Shown here piece after piece: positions 1-6,922 of a stretch of DNA of 14,894 bases. Position numbers and translations under genes: made by a program. Under the pieces are notes generated by a model, which was given only the letters and a program-made list of their open reading frames with translations, was not told where the DNA came from and made no database searches. Origin of the DNA: Clostridia bacterium (GTDB lineage: Bacteria > Bacillota > Clostridia > Oscillospirales > Butyricicoccaceae); contig JAFQKM010000284.1 of assembly GCA_017396925.1 (NCBI GenBank), forward strand, positions 1-14,894, read 5' to 3'. Position 1 is the first letter of the stretch. Each line of letters starts with the position of its first letter.

Positions 1-411
1 GATGTCGATGTACTTCTGGGCATAGTTATGGCAGGCTGTGCGGAACTCGGGAATGCTCATCTGCTTGTGGTTGAGCTTCTGCTCCTTGATGATGGCAGAC
101 TCGATGGGCATACCGTGGTTGTCCCAGCCGGGAATGTAGGGTGTGTAGAAGCCGCGCATGGCCTTCATACGAACAATGAAGTCCTTCAGCGACTTGTTGA
201 GCGCATGGCCCATATGCAGGTTACCGTTGGAGAACGGAGGGCCATCGTGCAGCGAGAAGCGGGGCTTGCCCTCGTTCTTCTTCAGCAGCTCGTTGTAGAT
301 GTCCATCTTCTCCCAGCCTTCCAGCATACCGGGTTCGCGGTTGGGCAGACCGGCACGCATGGGAAAGTCTGTCTGGGGAAGATTGAGCGTTTCGTTGTAA
401 TCCTTACCCAT
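1..411 (-). CDS. ileS: Isoleucyl-tRNA synthetase, N-terminal part (cut by window edge)
   Basis: Class I aminoacyl-tRNA synthetase that charges tRNA-Ile in the cytoplasm; only the first 137 codons are present. The translation has the ATP-binding HIGH-type signature as GNLHMGHALNK (near residue 65), preceded by the DGPPFSNG motif and followed by the PGWDNHGMPIE motif typical of the IleRS catalytic domain. The ATG start at 411 is preceded by AAGGAG at 424–429 with a rather long 12-nt spacing; no better in-frame start is visible. The gene begins 26 nt after the divIVA stop and is probably the distal gene of the sepF-yggT-divIVA-ileS unit. No T-box leader is seen in the short gap, so any tRNA-dependent control would have to act elsewhere. 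The assignment to IleRS rather than ValRS or LeuRS rests on the NHGMPIE and DGPPFSNG context and on the divIVA-ileS gene order common in Firmicutes. Confidence 0.95.
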   Translation of the reverse strand, partial: MGKDYNETLNLPQTDFPMRAGLPNREPGMLEGWEKMDIYNELLKKNEGKPRFSLHDGPPFSNGNLHMGHALNKSLKDFIVRMKAMRGFYTPYIPGWDNHGMPIESAIIKEQKLNHKQMSIPEFRTACHNYAQKYIDI

Positions 412-437
412 TTTGATGTGTATCTCCTTAAAGTGTA

Positions 438-1178
438 TTATTCCTCTTCTTTGTAATCTTTGCCGAAGCGCAGATCGGTCAGCTTGAAGCGGGTGGAATC
501 CTCCAGATCATCGTAGGATCTGGAAGCAGGCGCCTTGGCCAGTTCCTTTTCCATATCAAAGGTATCTTCCATCAGCTTCTTGATGTCGGCATCCAGCTCC
601 TGTGTGGGCTGATTGTCGGCAGGGGTCTCCTCTGCCGCAGACTCCTCGGCGGCAGGCTGGGGCTCGGCCTCGACGGCAGGTGCACCGGCTTCGCCGGCGA
701 CCTCCAGGGCCGAAAGCTCCATCAGTGCATCGACACGGTCCATATTTTCGCCGATGATGCGGATATTGTCTTCCAGCATGGCCTTCATCATGGCGGCATA
801 CTTGCGGCACTCGGCCTTGGCCAGCTCGAGGCGCTGCTCTTCGGCAACGATCTGTGCCTTGAGGTCGTTGACGCGGTCATCGGCCTGGCTGCGGGCATTG
901 CGCAGGATGATCTCGGCCTCGGCCTGGGCCTTGGCGATGGTCTCCTGGGCGGTGACCTGCGCGGTAAAGAAGGCCTTGCGCATCTGCTCGTCGACCTGAC
1001 GGTATTCCTCGATCTTGTCGACCAGCACACGCATCTTGCCCTTCAGTGTGGCATTTTCTTTATAGAGCACGGTATAGTCGCTCTGTACAGTATCGAGGAA
1101 ATCCTCGACCTGTTCCTTATCGTAACCCTTCATCGAACGGTCAAACTTGACGTCCTGAATGTCCTGCGGTGTAAGCAA
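438..1178 (-). CDS. divIVA: DivIVA-domain cell division/polarity protein
   Basis: Peripheral membrane scaffold that senses negative membrane curvature and recruits partners to the septum and poles. The 246-residue product opens with LTPQDIQDVKFDRSMKGYDKEQVEDFL, split here as LTPQDIQDVKF followed by GYDKEQVEDFL, which is the classic DivIVA N-terminal lipid-binding signature. A long heptad-rich, charged helix (about residues 30–150) follows, consistent with the family's coiled coil. Then comes a low-complexity Ala/Glu/Pro linker (about 158–192) and an acidic C-terminal tail ending in EEE. The start is TTG at 1178: it has a strong GGGAGGGGG site 8 nt upstream, and the nearest upstream ATG is out of frame. 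The gene is downstream of sepF and yggT and upstream of ileS, the usual Firmicutes arrangement. The Ala/Glu-rich linker makes it longer than the roughly 165-residue Bacillus protein. Confidence 0.93.
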   Translation of the reverse strand: MLTPQDIQDVKFDRSMKGYDKEQVEDFLDTVQSDYTVLYKENATLKGKMRVLVDKIEEYRQVDEQMRKAFFTAQVTAQETIAKAQAEAEIILRNARSQADDRVNDLKAQIVAEEQRLELAKAECRKYAAMMKAMLEDNIRIIGENMDRVDALMELSALEVAGEAGAPAVEAEPQPAAEESAAEETPADNQPTQELDADIKKLMEDTFDMEKELAKAPASRSYDDLEDSTRFKLTDLRFGKDYKEEE

Positions 1179-1186
1179 GGTGTTGT

Positions 1187-1195
1187 CCCCCTCCC
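1187..1195 (-). promoter_or_regulatory. Ribosome binding site fixing the TTG start of divIVA
   Basis: On the minus strand GGGAGGGGG lies 8 nt before the TTG at 1178. It supports the rare TTG start codon, which yields the expected MLTPQDI beginning; no ATG is available in that frame near the domain start. Confidence 0.7.
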
Positions 1196-1207
1196 ATATA
1201 AATCGGC

Positions 1208-1256
1208 GGCCGCAGGCTGCGGCCCCGTTGTGTGTGTCTGTTTCTGTCGGTGACAG
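1208..1256 (-). other. Two small hairpins in the yggT–divIVA gap
   Basis: The 84-nt gap between yggT and divIVA contains a perfect 7-bp stem (GGCCGCA, 3-nt loop, TGCGGCC; 1208–1224) and a 5-bp stem (CTGTC, GGT, GACAG; 1244–1256). Neither is followed by a T-run on the minus strand, so they do not look like terminators. They may affect mRNA processing or merely mark where ylmH sits in other genomes. No promoter is visible in the gap. Confidence 0.4.
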
Positions 1257-1262
1257 GACGCC

Positions 1263-1526
1263 TTACAGCAGCCCCATCAGGATATTAAGCGTGATATATG
1301 CGGCCAGAAAGGACAGGTCCAGCGGAATGCCCTGCAGGCCGGGGATCTTCCAAAGCAGCTGCCGGAACGGCATGACGATCGGCTCGGTGATCTGGTACAG
1401 GAGATTGTCCAGAGCAGAGCCGCGCAGGCTGGGGATCCACGACATCAGTGCGCGGACCAGCATCGCCAGCTGCAGCAGGCTGAGCAGGCTGTAGGCCAGC
1501 TGCCGTACAATGGAATTCAGAATCAT
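1263..1526 (-). CDS. YggT/YlmG-family small membrane protein
   Basis: An 87-residue integral membrane protein of the YggT family. Two hydrophobic segments (about residues 8–28 and 67–87) flank a short loop that has the family features: RALMSWIP at the end of the first helix, then the ITEPIVMPFRQL stretch, and a second helix beginning DLSFLAAYITL. YggT proteins are linked to cell division and membrane organisation by their constant location beside sepF, but their biochemical role is not established. The ATG at 1526 has GGGAGG upstream with about 9-nt spacing. It starts 27 nt after sepF and precedes divIVA by 84 nt, matching the sepF-ylmG order of other Firmicutes. In those genomes ylmH usually follows, but there is no such gene here. 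Confidence 0.88.
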   Translation of the reverse strand: MILNSIVRQLAYSLLSLLQLAMLVRALMSWIPSLRGSALDNLLYQITEPIVMPFRQLLWKIPGLQGIPLDLSFLAAYITLNILMGLL

Positions 1527-1553
1527 GTTTCGGGAACCTCCCTGTGCGCGGTG

Positions 1554-1994
1554 TTAGATGTAGAGGCCGTTGTTCTCCAGCTCGTCGATCAGATCGCCGA
1601 GGATATCAACATTGTAGGGTGTGATCATATAGGTGCTGTTGGCAACCTTCTTCATCTTGCCCTCCTGGGCATAGGCGACACCGCTCAGGAAGTCGATCAG
1701 GCGCTTGGCAACATCCTTGTTGGTCTGCTCCAGATTAATGACAACGGTGCGGCGCTCGCGCAGGTGATCGGCGATCTCGGGGGCGTTCTCGTAGCGCTCG
1801 GGCTTGACCAGAACGACCGACAGCTGTGTGGTTGCGTTGATATTGACTACCTTGTTGTTGCTTGCTTTTCTGAAATCGGTGACGGAGGCAGCCTTCTCCT
1901 CCTCGCGCTCCTTGCGTACGGGAGTGAATTCTTCCAGTTCGTCTTCTTCGTCGTCGCCGTTGGCCCAGCGCTTCAGATCATCAATAAAGCTCAT
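1554..1994 (-). CDS. sepF: Cell division protein SepF
   Basis: FtsZ-binding membrane anchor that bundles FtsZ filaments at the septum. The 146-residue product has the family layout: an N-terminal amphipathic membrane-binding helix (MSFIDDLKRWANG), an acidic linker rich in Glu/Asp and Lys (residues 14–45), and a compact C-terminal domain (about 50–140) with the VVNINATTQLSVVL strand, the ERRTVVINLEQ segment, the RLIDFLSGVAYA helix carrying the conserved Gly used for dimer/ring assembly, and the NSTYMITPYNV strand. The ATG at 1994 was chosen because GAGGAG lies 10 nt upstream and the domain begins there. The open frame continues upstream to 2150, but that extension would cover the promoter. It is the first gene of the sepF-yggT-divIVA-ileS unit; the usual upstream partner ylmE is missing. 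Confidence 0.95.
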   Translation of the reverse strand: MSFIDDLKRWANGDDEEDELEEFTPVRKEREEEKAASVTDFRKASNNKVVNINATTQLSVVLVKPERYENAPEIADHLRERRTVVINLEQTNKDVAKRLIDFLSGVAYAQEGKMKKVANSTYMITPYNVDILGDLIDELENNGLYI

Positions 1995-2092
1995 GGTCTG
2001 TATGCTCCTCTCATAAATAAAACAATAAATTATTACTCGATCAAAGGGCGCCCCTTTCCCCTTTTCACACAGGCAGAAAAAAGGACAGCGCC

Positions 2093-2117
2093 ATAAAGGC
2101 CTATAATAAAGCCTATA
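2093..2117 (-). repeat. Tandem 12–13-bp direct repeat at the sepF transcription start
   Basis: Two adjacent near-identical repeats read ATAAAGGCCTATA (2093–2105) and ATAAAGCCTATA (2106–2117) on the plus strand. They occupy the initially transcribed region directly downstream of the sepF -10 box. Position and spacing (about one helical turn) would fit an operator for a tandem-binding repressor, but no regulator can be named. Confidence 0.45.
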
Positions 2118-2121
2118 TCCT

Positions 2122-2150
2122 ATTATCGTATTTTTTTGAAGTTCTGTCAA
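2122..2150 (-). promoter_or_regulatory. Sigma-A type promoter of the sepF-yggT-divIVA-ileS unit
   Basis: On the minus strand a perfect -35 TTGACA (2145–2150) is followed after exactly 17 nt by -10 GATAAT (2122–2127). Transcription should begin near 2115, giving a leader of about 120 nt before the sepF ATG at 1994. The leader also contains a 6-bp hairpin (AAAGGG, CGC, CCCTTT; 2043–2057). Confidence 0.82.
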
Positions 2151-2189
2151 TAAAGGCAGGGGATGAAATTTGCGATTTTACACTATTTT

Positions 2190-2215
2190 AAAGAAAAAAC
2201 CACCCCGCAGGGTGG
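2190..2215 (-). terminator. Intrinsic terminator after the HlyD-like gene
   Basis: On the minus strand a perfect 6-bp stem (CCACCC, loop TGCG, GGGTGG; 2200–2215) is followed at once by TTTTTTCTTT. It begins 8 nt after the stop codon of the HlyD-like gene and separates it from the sepF promoter. On the plus strand the hairpin is also followed by a T-run, so it may work in both directions. Confidence 0.88.
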
Positions 2216-2223
2216 ATTTTTTC

Positions 2224-3435
2224 TTATTCGATGACCATACCGGCCTCCAGCCCCTTGCCGCGGATGACGATCTTGTCGTAGAGGTAAAGGCCCTTGCCGG
2301 CACTGGCCGCCGGTCTGGCGATATAGTAGGTGTCGCCCTTATAGGTCCACTCGATCGTCTTGAACTGCAGCATAGCGCCGTTGAGGCAATAGACGCCCCA
2401 TTCCCCCGCTTCGTTCTGATGCAGGGCCTCGCGGGGGATGCGGATACCGCTGTAGCTCTGCTTGACCACATCGCAGGTCTCGACGGCGCCGCGGAGGAAA
2501 TCATCGTCGATGAAGCCGCAGCGGAAGACGACCACGGCATCTTCGTCCTCAAAGTAGGTGACGTCGTCGATCTTTGCCGAGATGTTCTCGCTGAGGATAT
2601 AAGGGAAGCAGAGGTCGATGGCTGTGCGGCCGTCGATGGCACGGGCAGCCTCTTCGGACATGGTGCAGACATAATACCACTCGAAGGTCTCCATGATATA
2701 GCCGACCACGCCTTCCTGCTTTTCGGCATTGCGCCCATCTTCACAGAGGGTACGCAGACGGTCGGGGGTCAGCTGGCGCATTTCTTCGACCGTACAGAGG
2801 GCAGGGCTGCACTCGGTGGCCTTGATAAAATATCCCGAACGGTCGCTGGCCACCACCTGTCCGCCTGCCGCGGCGGCATTGAGGGCCTGCAGCTCGCTCT
2901 CCATGGCGGCGATGCGCTGCTCCAGCTCGCCGAGGCTCTCACGGGGATACTCACGGGCGACGATGGCCTGGGTCAGCCCCGAATAGGCGCTGTCGCTGTT
3001 CCAGACCTCGCCGCTGTGCAGCAGACCCGACAGGCTCTCCATATCGCGGAAGATGGCCTCGTCGAGGGTCAGGCCGCCGTCGTCGGCTTTGATCTCGCGG
3101 TAGGCGGCGCGGGTATTGGCAATGTCGGTCTCCAGGCTGCGGGCCTGACGGAAGGCCTCGGCGGCATCGGCACTGTCGAAGCAGACGGCCAGACGGGTAC
3201 CGCTGGAAACCTTTTCGCCGTTCTCGGCCAGAAACTCATAGGATTTGTCGGCGCTGCCGTAGACCGGCTGGACGGCGCGGACAAAGAAACCCTCGCAGGT
3301 CTCCTTGTCTTCGACCTCCACCATCAGGGCGTCGATGGTCTCGATCTGTTCGGTCAGGTTGGCCGTCACCTGAAAGCCGATATAGAAAAGCATAAAGGCC
3401 ACAGCCAATACGGAAAGCAGTTTTTTCATCTTCAT
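2224..3435 (-). CDS. HlyD-like membrane-anchored adaptor protein
   Basis: A 403-residue protein with an N-terminal signal anchor (hydrophobic residues about 6–24 after MKMKK) and an extracytoplasmic body. Features resemble HlyD/membrane-fusion adaptors. A lipoyl-like half-motif ENGEKVSSGTRLAV (about 71–84) is followed by a helical hairpin region with a heptad stretch (about 166–190), then a second half-lipoyl segment QVVASDRSGYF (193–203), and a C-terminal beta-rich part with the IRIPREAL and GVYCLNGAMLQF blocks typical of the family's final domain. No transporter gene is adjacent, so the export role is not demonstrated. From memory, such HlyD-like genes often precede sepF in clostridia, which suggests an envelope or division link. 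AAAGGA lies 5 nt before the ATG at 3435 and 11 nt before an in-frame ATG at 3429; either could serve. No clear promoter is visible upstream, so read-through from hfq is possible. Confidence 0.72.
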   Translation of the reverse strand: MKMKKLLSVLAVAFMLFYIGFQVTANLTEQIETIDALMVEVEDKETCEGFFVRAVQPVYGSADKSYEFLAENGEKVSSGTRLAVCFDSADAAEAFRQARSLETDIANTRAAYREIKADDGGLTLDEAIFRDMESLSGLLHSGEVWNSDSAYSGLTQAIVAREYPRESLGELEQRIAAMESELQALNAAAAGGQVVASDRSGYFIKATECSPALCTVEEMRQLTPDRLRTLCEDGRNAEKQEGVVGYIMETFEWYYVCTMSEEAARAIDGRTAIDLCFPYILSENISAKIDDVTYFEDEDAVVVFRCGFIDDDFLRGAVETCDVVKQSYSGIRIPREALHQNEAGEWGVYCLNGAMLQFKTIEWTYKGDTYYIARPAASAGKGLYLYDKIVIRGKGLEAGMVIE

Positions 3436-3461
3436 ACCCGTCCTTTTTTCGGAAAGATCGG

Positions 3462-3506
3462 CGGGGCAGCGCCCCGAAATGCTGTAAAGTTTTTTCCTTT
3501 ACAGCA
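3462..3506 (-). other. Two strong hairpins between hfq and the HlyD-like gene
   Basis: The 120-nt gap has a perfect 10-bp stem (TGCTGTAAAG, 7-nt loop, CTTTACAGCA; 3480–3506) and a perfect 6-bp GC stem (CGGGGC, 3-nt loop, GCCCCG; 3462–3476). On the minus strand the first hairpin is followed by only TTT before the second begins, so it would be a weak terminator at best. The pair may act as an attenuating or 3'-end-stabilising structure after hfq, or control the HlyD-like gene whose start is 27 nt downstream. Confidence 0.5.
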
Positions 3507-3555
3507 CGCTTGTTTTCTGGGTTTTCTTAGAAATCAGGACGGTAGAATGCCGATT

Positions 3556-3795
3556 TTACGTCTCTTCTTCCCCGCGCTCGCCGAGTTCGATGTTCCGCAG
3601 GGGGCAGATGGTGGAAACGGCGCTCTTATAGAGCAGATACTGCCGTCCTTCATTGTGCAGCAGGATGGTATAGCCGTCGAAGGCGGCCACGGTGCCACGC
3701 TGCTGGAAGCCGTTGGTCATAAAGACGGTGACCGGTGTGCGGCTGCGGCGGGCACGGTTGAGGAAGGTATCCTGCAGGCTTGTCCTGTTTTCCAT
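3556..3795 (-). CDS. hfq: RNA chaperone Hfq
   Basis: Sm-like hexameric RNA chaperone that pairs small RNAs with mRNAs. The 79-residue product has Q8 and D9 in the SLQD helix, an arginine-rich rim RRSR at 16–19, the Sm1 strand block TPVTVFMTNGFQQRGTVAAFDGYTILL (given in parts: TPVTVFMTNG and AAFDGYTILL), and the Sm2 signature YKSAVSTI (56–63). K57 matches the conserved proximal-face lysine, but the usual following histidine is serine (S58). The tail is short and acidic (ERGEEET), without the long C-terminal extension of the enterobacterial protein. The ATG at 3795 has AAAGGAG 8 nt upstream; the open frame extends 18 codons further but without a good site. It sits 62 nt after miaA, the classic miaA-hfq order, and is probably the last gene of the miaB operon. 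Confidence 0.94.
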   Translation of the reverse strand: MENRTSLQDTFLNRARRSRTPVTVFMTNGFQQRGTVAAFDGYTILLHNEGRQYLLYKSAVSTICPLRNIELGERGEEET

Positions 3796-3819
3796 GGTGA
3801 GTCTCCTTTTCTCTCTGTG

Positions 3820-3866
3820 GGGGCCATGCCCCGGAATATTCCTCACCATTCTACGCCCTAAGGGCG
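3820..3866 (-). other. Palindromes between miaA and hfq
   Basis: The short miaA–hfq gap holds GGGGC, 3-nt loop, GCCCC (3820–3832), the perfect palindrome GGAATATTCC (3833–3842), and CGCCCT-A-AGGGCG (3854–3866), which spans the miaA stop codon. None has a downstream T-run. They may form RNA structure in the hfq leader just upstream of its ribosome binding site. Confidence 0.4.
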
Positions 3867-4784
3867 CAGGAAATTTGTCGCAATATTTGCAAGCTCGTCC
3901 AGCCGGGCGCCTTTTTCATAGCGGATCCAATGGATGCGCGGATCCTTGTTGAACCAGGTCAGCTGGCGCTTGGCGTAATTTCTCGATTTCTGCTGGATAA
4001 GGGCAATGCTCTCTTCCAGAGATGCTTCGCCGCGCAGATAGCCGAACAGCTCTTTATAGCCGATGGCCTGGGCTGCGGTGCCCACCATCAGGCCGCGGTC
4101 GACCAGATCGCGCACCTCCTGCAGCAGGCCCTGCTCCATCATGATCTCGACGCGGCGGTCGATGCGCTCGTAGAGCACGGCACGGTCGCCGGGGCAGATG
4201 CCGATGAAGAAGCTCTCGTAGCGTGGCGGCTTCTGCTGGGTCTCGAGGTTGTGGGCCGTGATGGTCCTGCCGGTGATCAGATAGACCTCGAGGGCGCGGA
4301 TGACGCGCTTTTTATCGTTGATGTGCAGACGCTCGGCGCTGTCGGGATCGACCGAGCGCAGCTGCTCGAGGATGCTTTCGGGGCCTTCTTCTTCCCAGCG
4401 GCGTTCCAGCTCGGCGCGGGTGCGCCCGCTGTCGTCGCAGTCGAGAAAGCCGGTGCCGCGGATGAGGGCGTCGGTATAGAGGCCGGTGCCGCCCACAACG
4501 ATGGGCTGCTTTCCGCGGGCAAAGATATCTTCCACGCAGGCGGCCGCCTCGGTCTCATATCGGGAGACCGAATAGCTCTCCCGCACCGACACCACATCCA
4601 TCATATGATGGGGAATGCCGCGGCGCTCGGCCATATCGGGCTTGGCGGTGCCGATGCTGAGTTCCTTATAGATCTGCATAGAGTCGGAAGAGACGATCTC
4701 GCCGTTCAGACGGTGGGCCAGCTCGACCGACAGTGCGGTCTTGCCCGAAGCCGTCGGACCTACGATAACGATGACTTTTCTCAT
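3858..4784 (-). CDS. miaA: tRNA dimethylallyltransferase MiaA
   Basis: Transfers a dimethylallyl group to N6 of A37 in tRNAs reading UNN codons, giving i6A, the substrate for MiaB encoded at the head of the same operon. The 308-residue product has the P-loop GPTASGKT (9–16), the SSDSMQIYK motif carrying the catalytic aspartate, the GTAKPD segment, VGGTGLY, the NDKKRVIRALEVY region, and the C-terminal YAKRQLTWF signature followed by the usual DPRIHWI end. The ATG at 4784 has AAGAGG 7 nt upstream, overlapping the mutL stop region. The frame is open 29 codons further into mutL, but that extension lacks family sequence. The gap to mutL is only 11 nt, implying co-translation or at least co-transcription. 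Confidence 0.96.
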   Translation of the reverse strand: MRKVIVIVGPTASGKTALSVELAHRLNGEIVSSDSMQIYKELSIGTAKPDMAERRGIPHHMMDVVSVRESYSVSRYETEAAACVEDIFARGKQPIVVGGTGLYTDALIRGTGFLDCDDSGRTRAELERRWEEEGPESILEQLRSVDPDSAERLHINDKKRVIRALEVYLITGRTITAHNLETQQKPPRYESFFIGICPGDRAVLYERIDRRVEIMMEQGLLQEVRDLVDRGLMVGTAAQAIGYKELFGYLRGEASLEESIALIQQKSRNYAKRQLTWFNKDPRIHWIRYEKGARLDELANIATNFLRP

Positions 4785-4795
4785 AATCAAACCTC

Positions 4796-6919
4796 TTATA
4801 ATACCCGCTTGAACTGCTTTTCCAGCTGATAGCGGCTCATACTGACGGCCACGGGACGGCCATGAGGGCAATTGCGCACATCGGGCAGCGACAGAACCTG
4901 CTCGGCCAGACGCTGCAGCTCGACGGGATCGGAATGGCTGCCGCCCTTGATGGCGGCCTTACAGGAGATGGACGCCAGCAGATCGTCGAGGATGCTGCTT
5001 TCGGTATCGAAGCCGGCGGCCAGCTTTTCGGCCATCTCCGACAGGACAAAGGGGATGTCCTGCTCGTGCAGATAGGTCGGGGCGCCGCGGACGGCCAGAC
5101 CCGAAAGGCCGAAATCATCGATCTCGAAGCCGCACTGCTCGAGCAAGCCGCGATTGTCGAGGCAGGCCTGCTTTTCGGCTGCCGTGAGGTTGACCGACAC
5201 GGGCAGCAGCAGGGTCTGGATATCCTGCGCGCCGATGTTGGCCCGCAGCTCGTTATAAAGCAGCTTTTCATGGGCGGCATGCTTGTCGATCATCCAGAGG
5301 GTCTCCCCTTCCTGAACGAGGATATAGGTATTGAAGGCCATGCCGATGACACGGATCCCGCCGCCCGCATCGGCCAGCAGGTTTGCTTCCGCTGCTTCGG
5401 GCACGGCAGCTTCGGGCATCGGCTTTCGGGCCGGCTCGGCAGGAATGGCTTCGATCAAGGGATCGAGCTGTACACCGGGCGCCAGATATTCCGAAGCGGC
5501 TTTCTGTACGACCGCGCGCGCAATGGGCTCGATGGCGGCCAGCTTCATGACCTTCTCGATAATCTCCTGGTCGGGGGACTCCTTGCTGCGCTCGGCTCCG
5601 CGGCCGGCCTTATAGGCAGGTTTGCTGTCGCTGTATGCCGAAGGACCCTTGCGGGGCGGCACCAGATGACGGCTGTCCATATTGAACATACTGTCGTCAA
5701 ACTCGAAGGGCAGGCTTTCGGGCGCGTGGGTCAGCGTGCGTGCCGGTGCGGCCAGCGCCAGATCATCGGCCGGGCCTTCGTCGGCAGAAAGCTTTCCGCC
5801 GCTGCGCTCGACACGGACGCCGCCGTAGTCGCCAAAGCCGCGCGGCTTTTCGGCCGGCTTGTCCTTGGTTTTTTCCACCGGCGGCAGCTCGTCCTTCTTC
5901 TTTTCCTCCAGACGGAGCTCGGGAAAGCCGCGATGGCCTTCCAGCGCCAGCGTAACGGTATTGTGAATGGCCGAGAAAATGGCCTTTTCGTGGGCAAACT
6001 TGACCTCCAGTTTGGCCGGATGCACATTGACATCGACAGCACTGAGGGGCACCTTGAAATTGAGAAAGCACATGGGATGACGGCCGGGCATGATATGGCC
6101 CTTATAGGCGCCGTCGATGGCAGCCGTGAGGATCTTGCCCTTGACCGGGCGTCCGTTGACCAGGAAATACTGCATGCTGCGGCTGCTGCGGGTCTCGCTG
6201 ACCTGCGAGACAAAGCCGTTGATCTCGACTTCGGGGAAAGAACCGAGGACAGGGATGAGCGCGGCAGCCACATCCTTGCCGCAGAGGGCGGCGATGACCT
6301 GACGCAGATCGCCGTTGCCGGGCGTAAAGAAGCTCTCGCGGCCGTCCTTGATAAACTTAAAGGAAATATGGGGGTTGGCCAGCGCGGCGGCCTGTACGGC
6401 GCTCTCGCAGTAGGCGCCTTCGGTGGCGTCCTTCTTGAGGAACTTCATGCGGGCCGGAACATTGTAGAACAGATCGCGGATGACCACCGTGGTGCCCTGG
6501 GGGCAGCCGGTCTCGGCAGGCTCCCCTGCCTCACCGCCTTCACAGGTCATCTGCACGCCGCTGATGCGGTGGGGCGTACGGGTGAAGATATCCATCTTGG
6601 CCACCGCCGAAATGGCGGCCAGCGCCTCGCCGCGGAAGCCCATGGTGCCGATGGCGGCCATATCCCTCGGCTCGCGGATCTTGCTGGTGGCATGACGCAG
6701 GAAGGCGCGGGGCACATCTTCGGGCGAGATGCCGCAGCCGTTGTCGCTGACGCGGATATAGGTGACGCCGCCGTTTTTGATCTCGACCTCGATACGGGTC
6801 GAACCGGCGTCGACGGCATTTTCAATGATTTCTTTAACGACCGAACCTGGACGCTCGACAACTTCGCCGGCAGCGATCAGGTTGGCCATCTGGGGGGAAA
6901 GCACATGGATGATACCCAT
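4796..6919 (-). CDS. mutL: DNA mismatch repair protein MutL
   Basis: GHKL ATPase that links MutS mismatch recognition to strand incision. In the 707-residue product the ATPase motifs are intact: KEIIENAVDAG with E30 and N34, DNGCGI (59–64), RHATSKI (75–81) and GFRGEAL (94–100). A long Pro/Ala/Lys linker (about 338–500) leads to the C-terminal domain, which carries the endonuclease motifs DKHAAHE (545–551), SCKAAIKGG (652–660) and CPHGRPV (684–690). It should therefore nick DNA itself, as expected where no MutH exists. In the extended metal motif the second glutamate is shifted by one (EKLLYNE), a variant whose effect I cannot judge. Start ATG at 6919 has AAAGGAG inside the end of mutS; only 3 nt separate the mutS stop from this start. 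Confidence 0.97.
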   Translation of the reverse strand: MGIIHVLSPQMANLIAAGEVVERPGSVVKEIIENAVDAGSTRIEVEIKNGGVTYIRVSDNGCGISPEDVPRAFLRHATSKIREPRDMAAIGTMGFRGEALAAISAVAKMDIFTRTPHRISGVQMTCEGGEAGEPAETGCPQGTTVVIRDLFYNVPARMKFLKKDATEGAYCESAVQAAALANPHISFKFIKDGRESFFTPGNGDLRQVIAALCGKDVAAALIPVLGSFPEVEINGFVSQVSETRSSRSMQYFLVNGRPVKGKILTAAIDGAYKGHIMPGRHPMCFLNFKVPLSAVDVNVHPAKLEVKFAHEKAIFSAIHNTVTLALEGHRGFPELRLEEKKKDELPPVEKTKDKPAEKPRGFGDYGGVRVERSGGKLSADEGPADDLALAAPARTLTHAPESLPFEFDDSMFNMDSRHLVPPRKGPSAYSDSKPAYKAGRGAERSKESPDQEIIEKVMKLAAIEPIARAVVQKAASEYLAPGVQLDPLIEAIPAEPARKPMPEAAVPEAAEANLLADAGGGIRVIGMAFNTYILVQEGETLWMIDKHAAHEKLLYNELRANIGAQDIQTLLLPVSVNLTAAEKQACLDNRGLLEQCGFEIDDFGLSGLAVRGAPTYLHEQDIPFVLSEMAEKLAAGFDTESSILDDLLASISCKAAIKGGSHSDPVELQRLAEQVLSLPDVRNCPHGRPVAVSMSRYQLEKQFKRVL

Positions 6920-6922
6920 GAT

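Noticed and set aside
412..437. T-box leader for ileS
   Set aside because: The gap to divIVA is only 26 nt, too short for a T-box.
1995..2150. N-terminal extension of SepF in the same open frame
   Set aside because: The stretch contains the promoter and start-site region, and the family begins at the methionine at 1994 with a good ribosome binding site.
2170..3861. A 563-codon plus-strand open frame opposite the HlyD-like gene and hfq
   Set aside because: It overlaps two genes with matching families on the other strand, crosses a terminator hairpin and has no family features.
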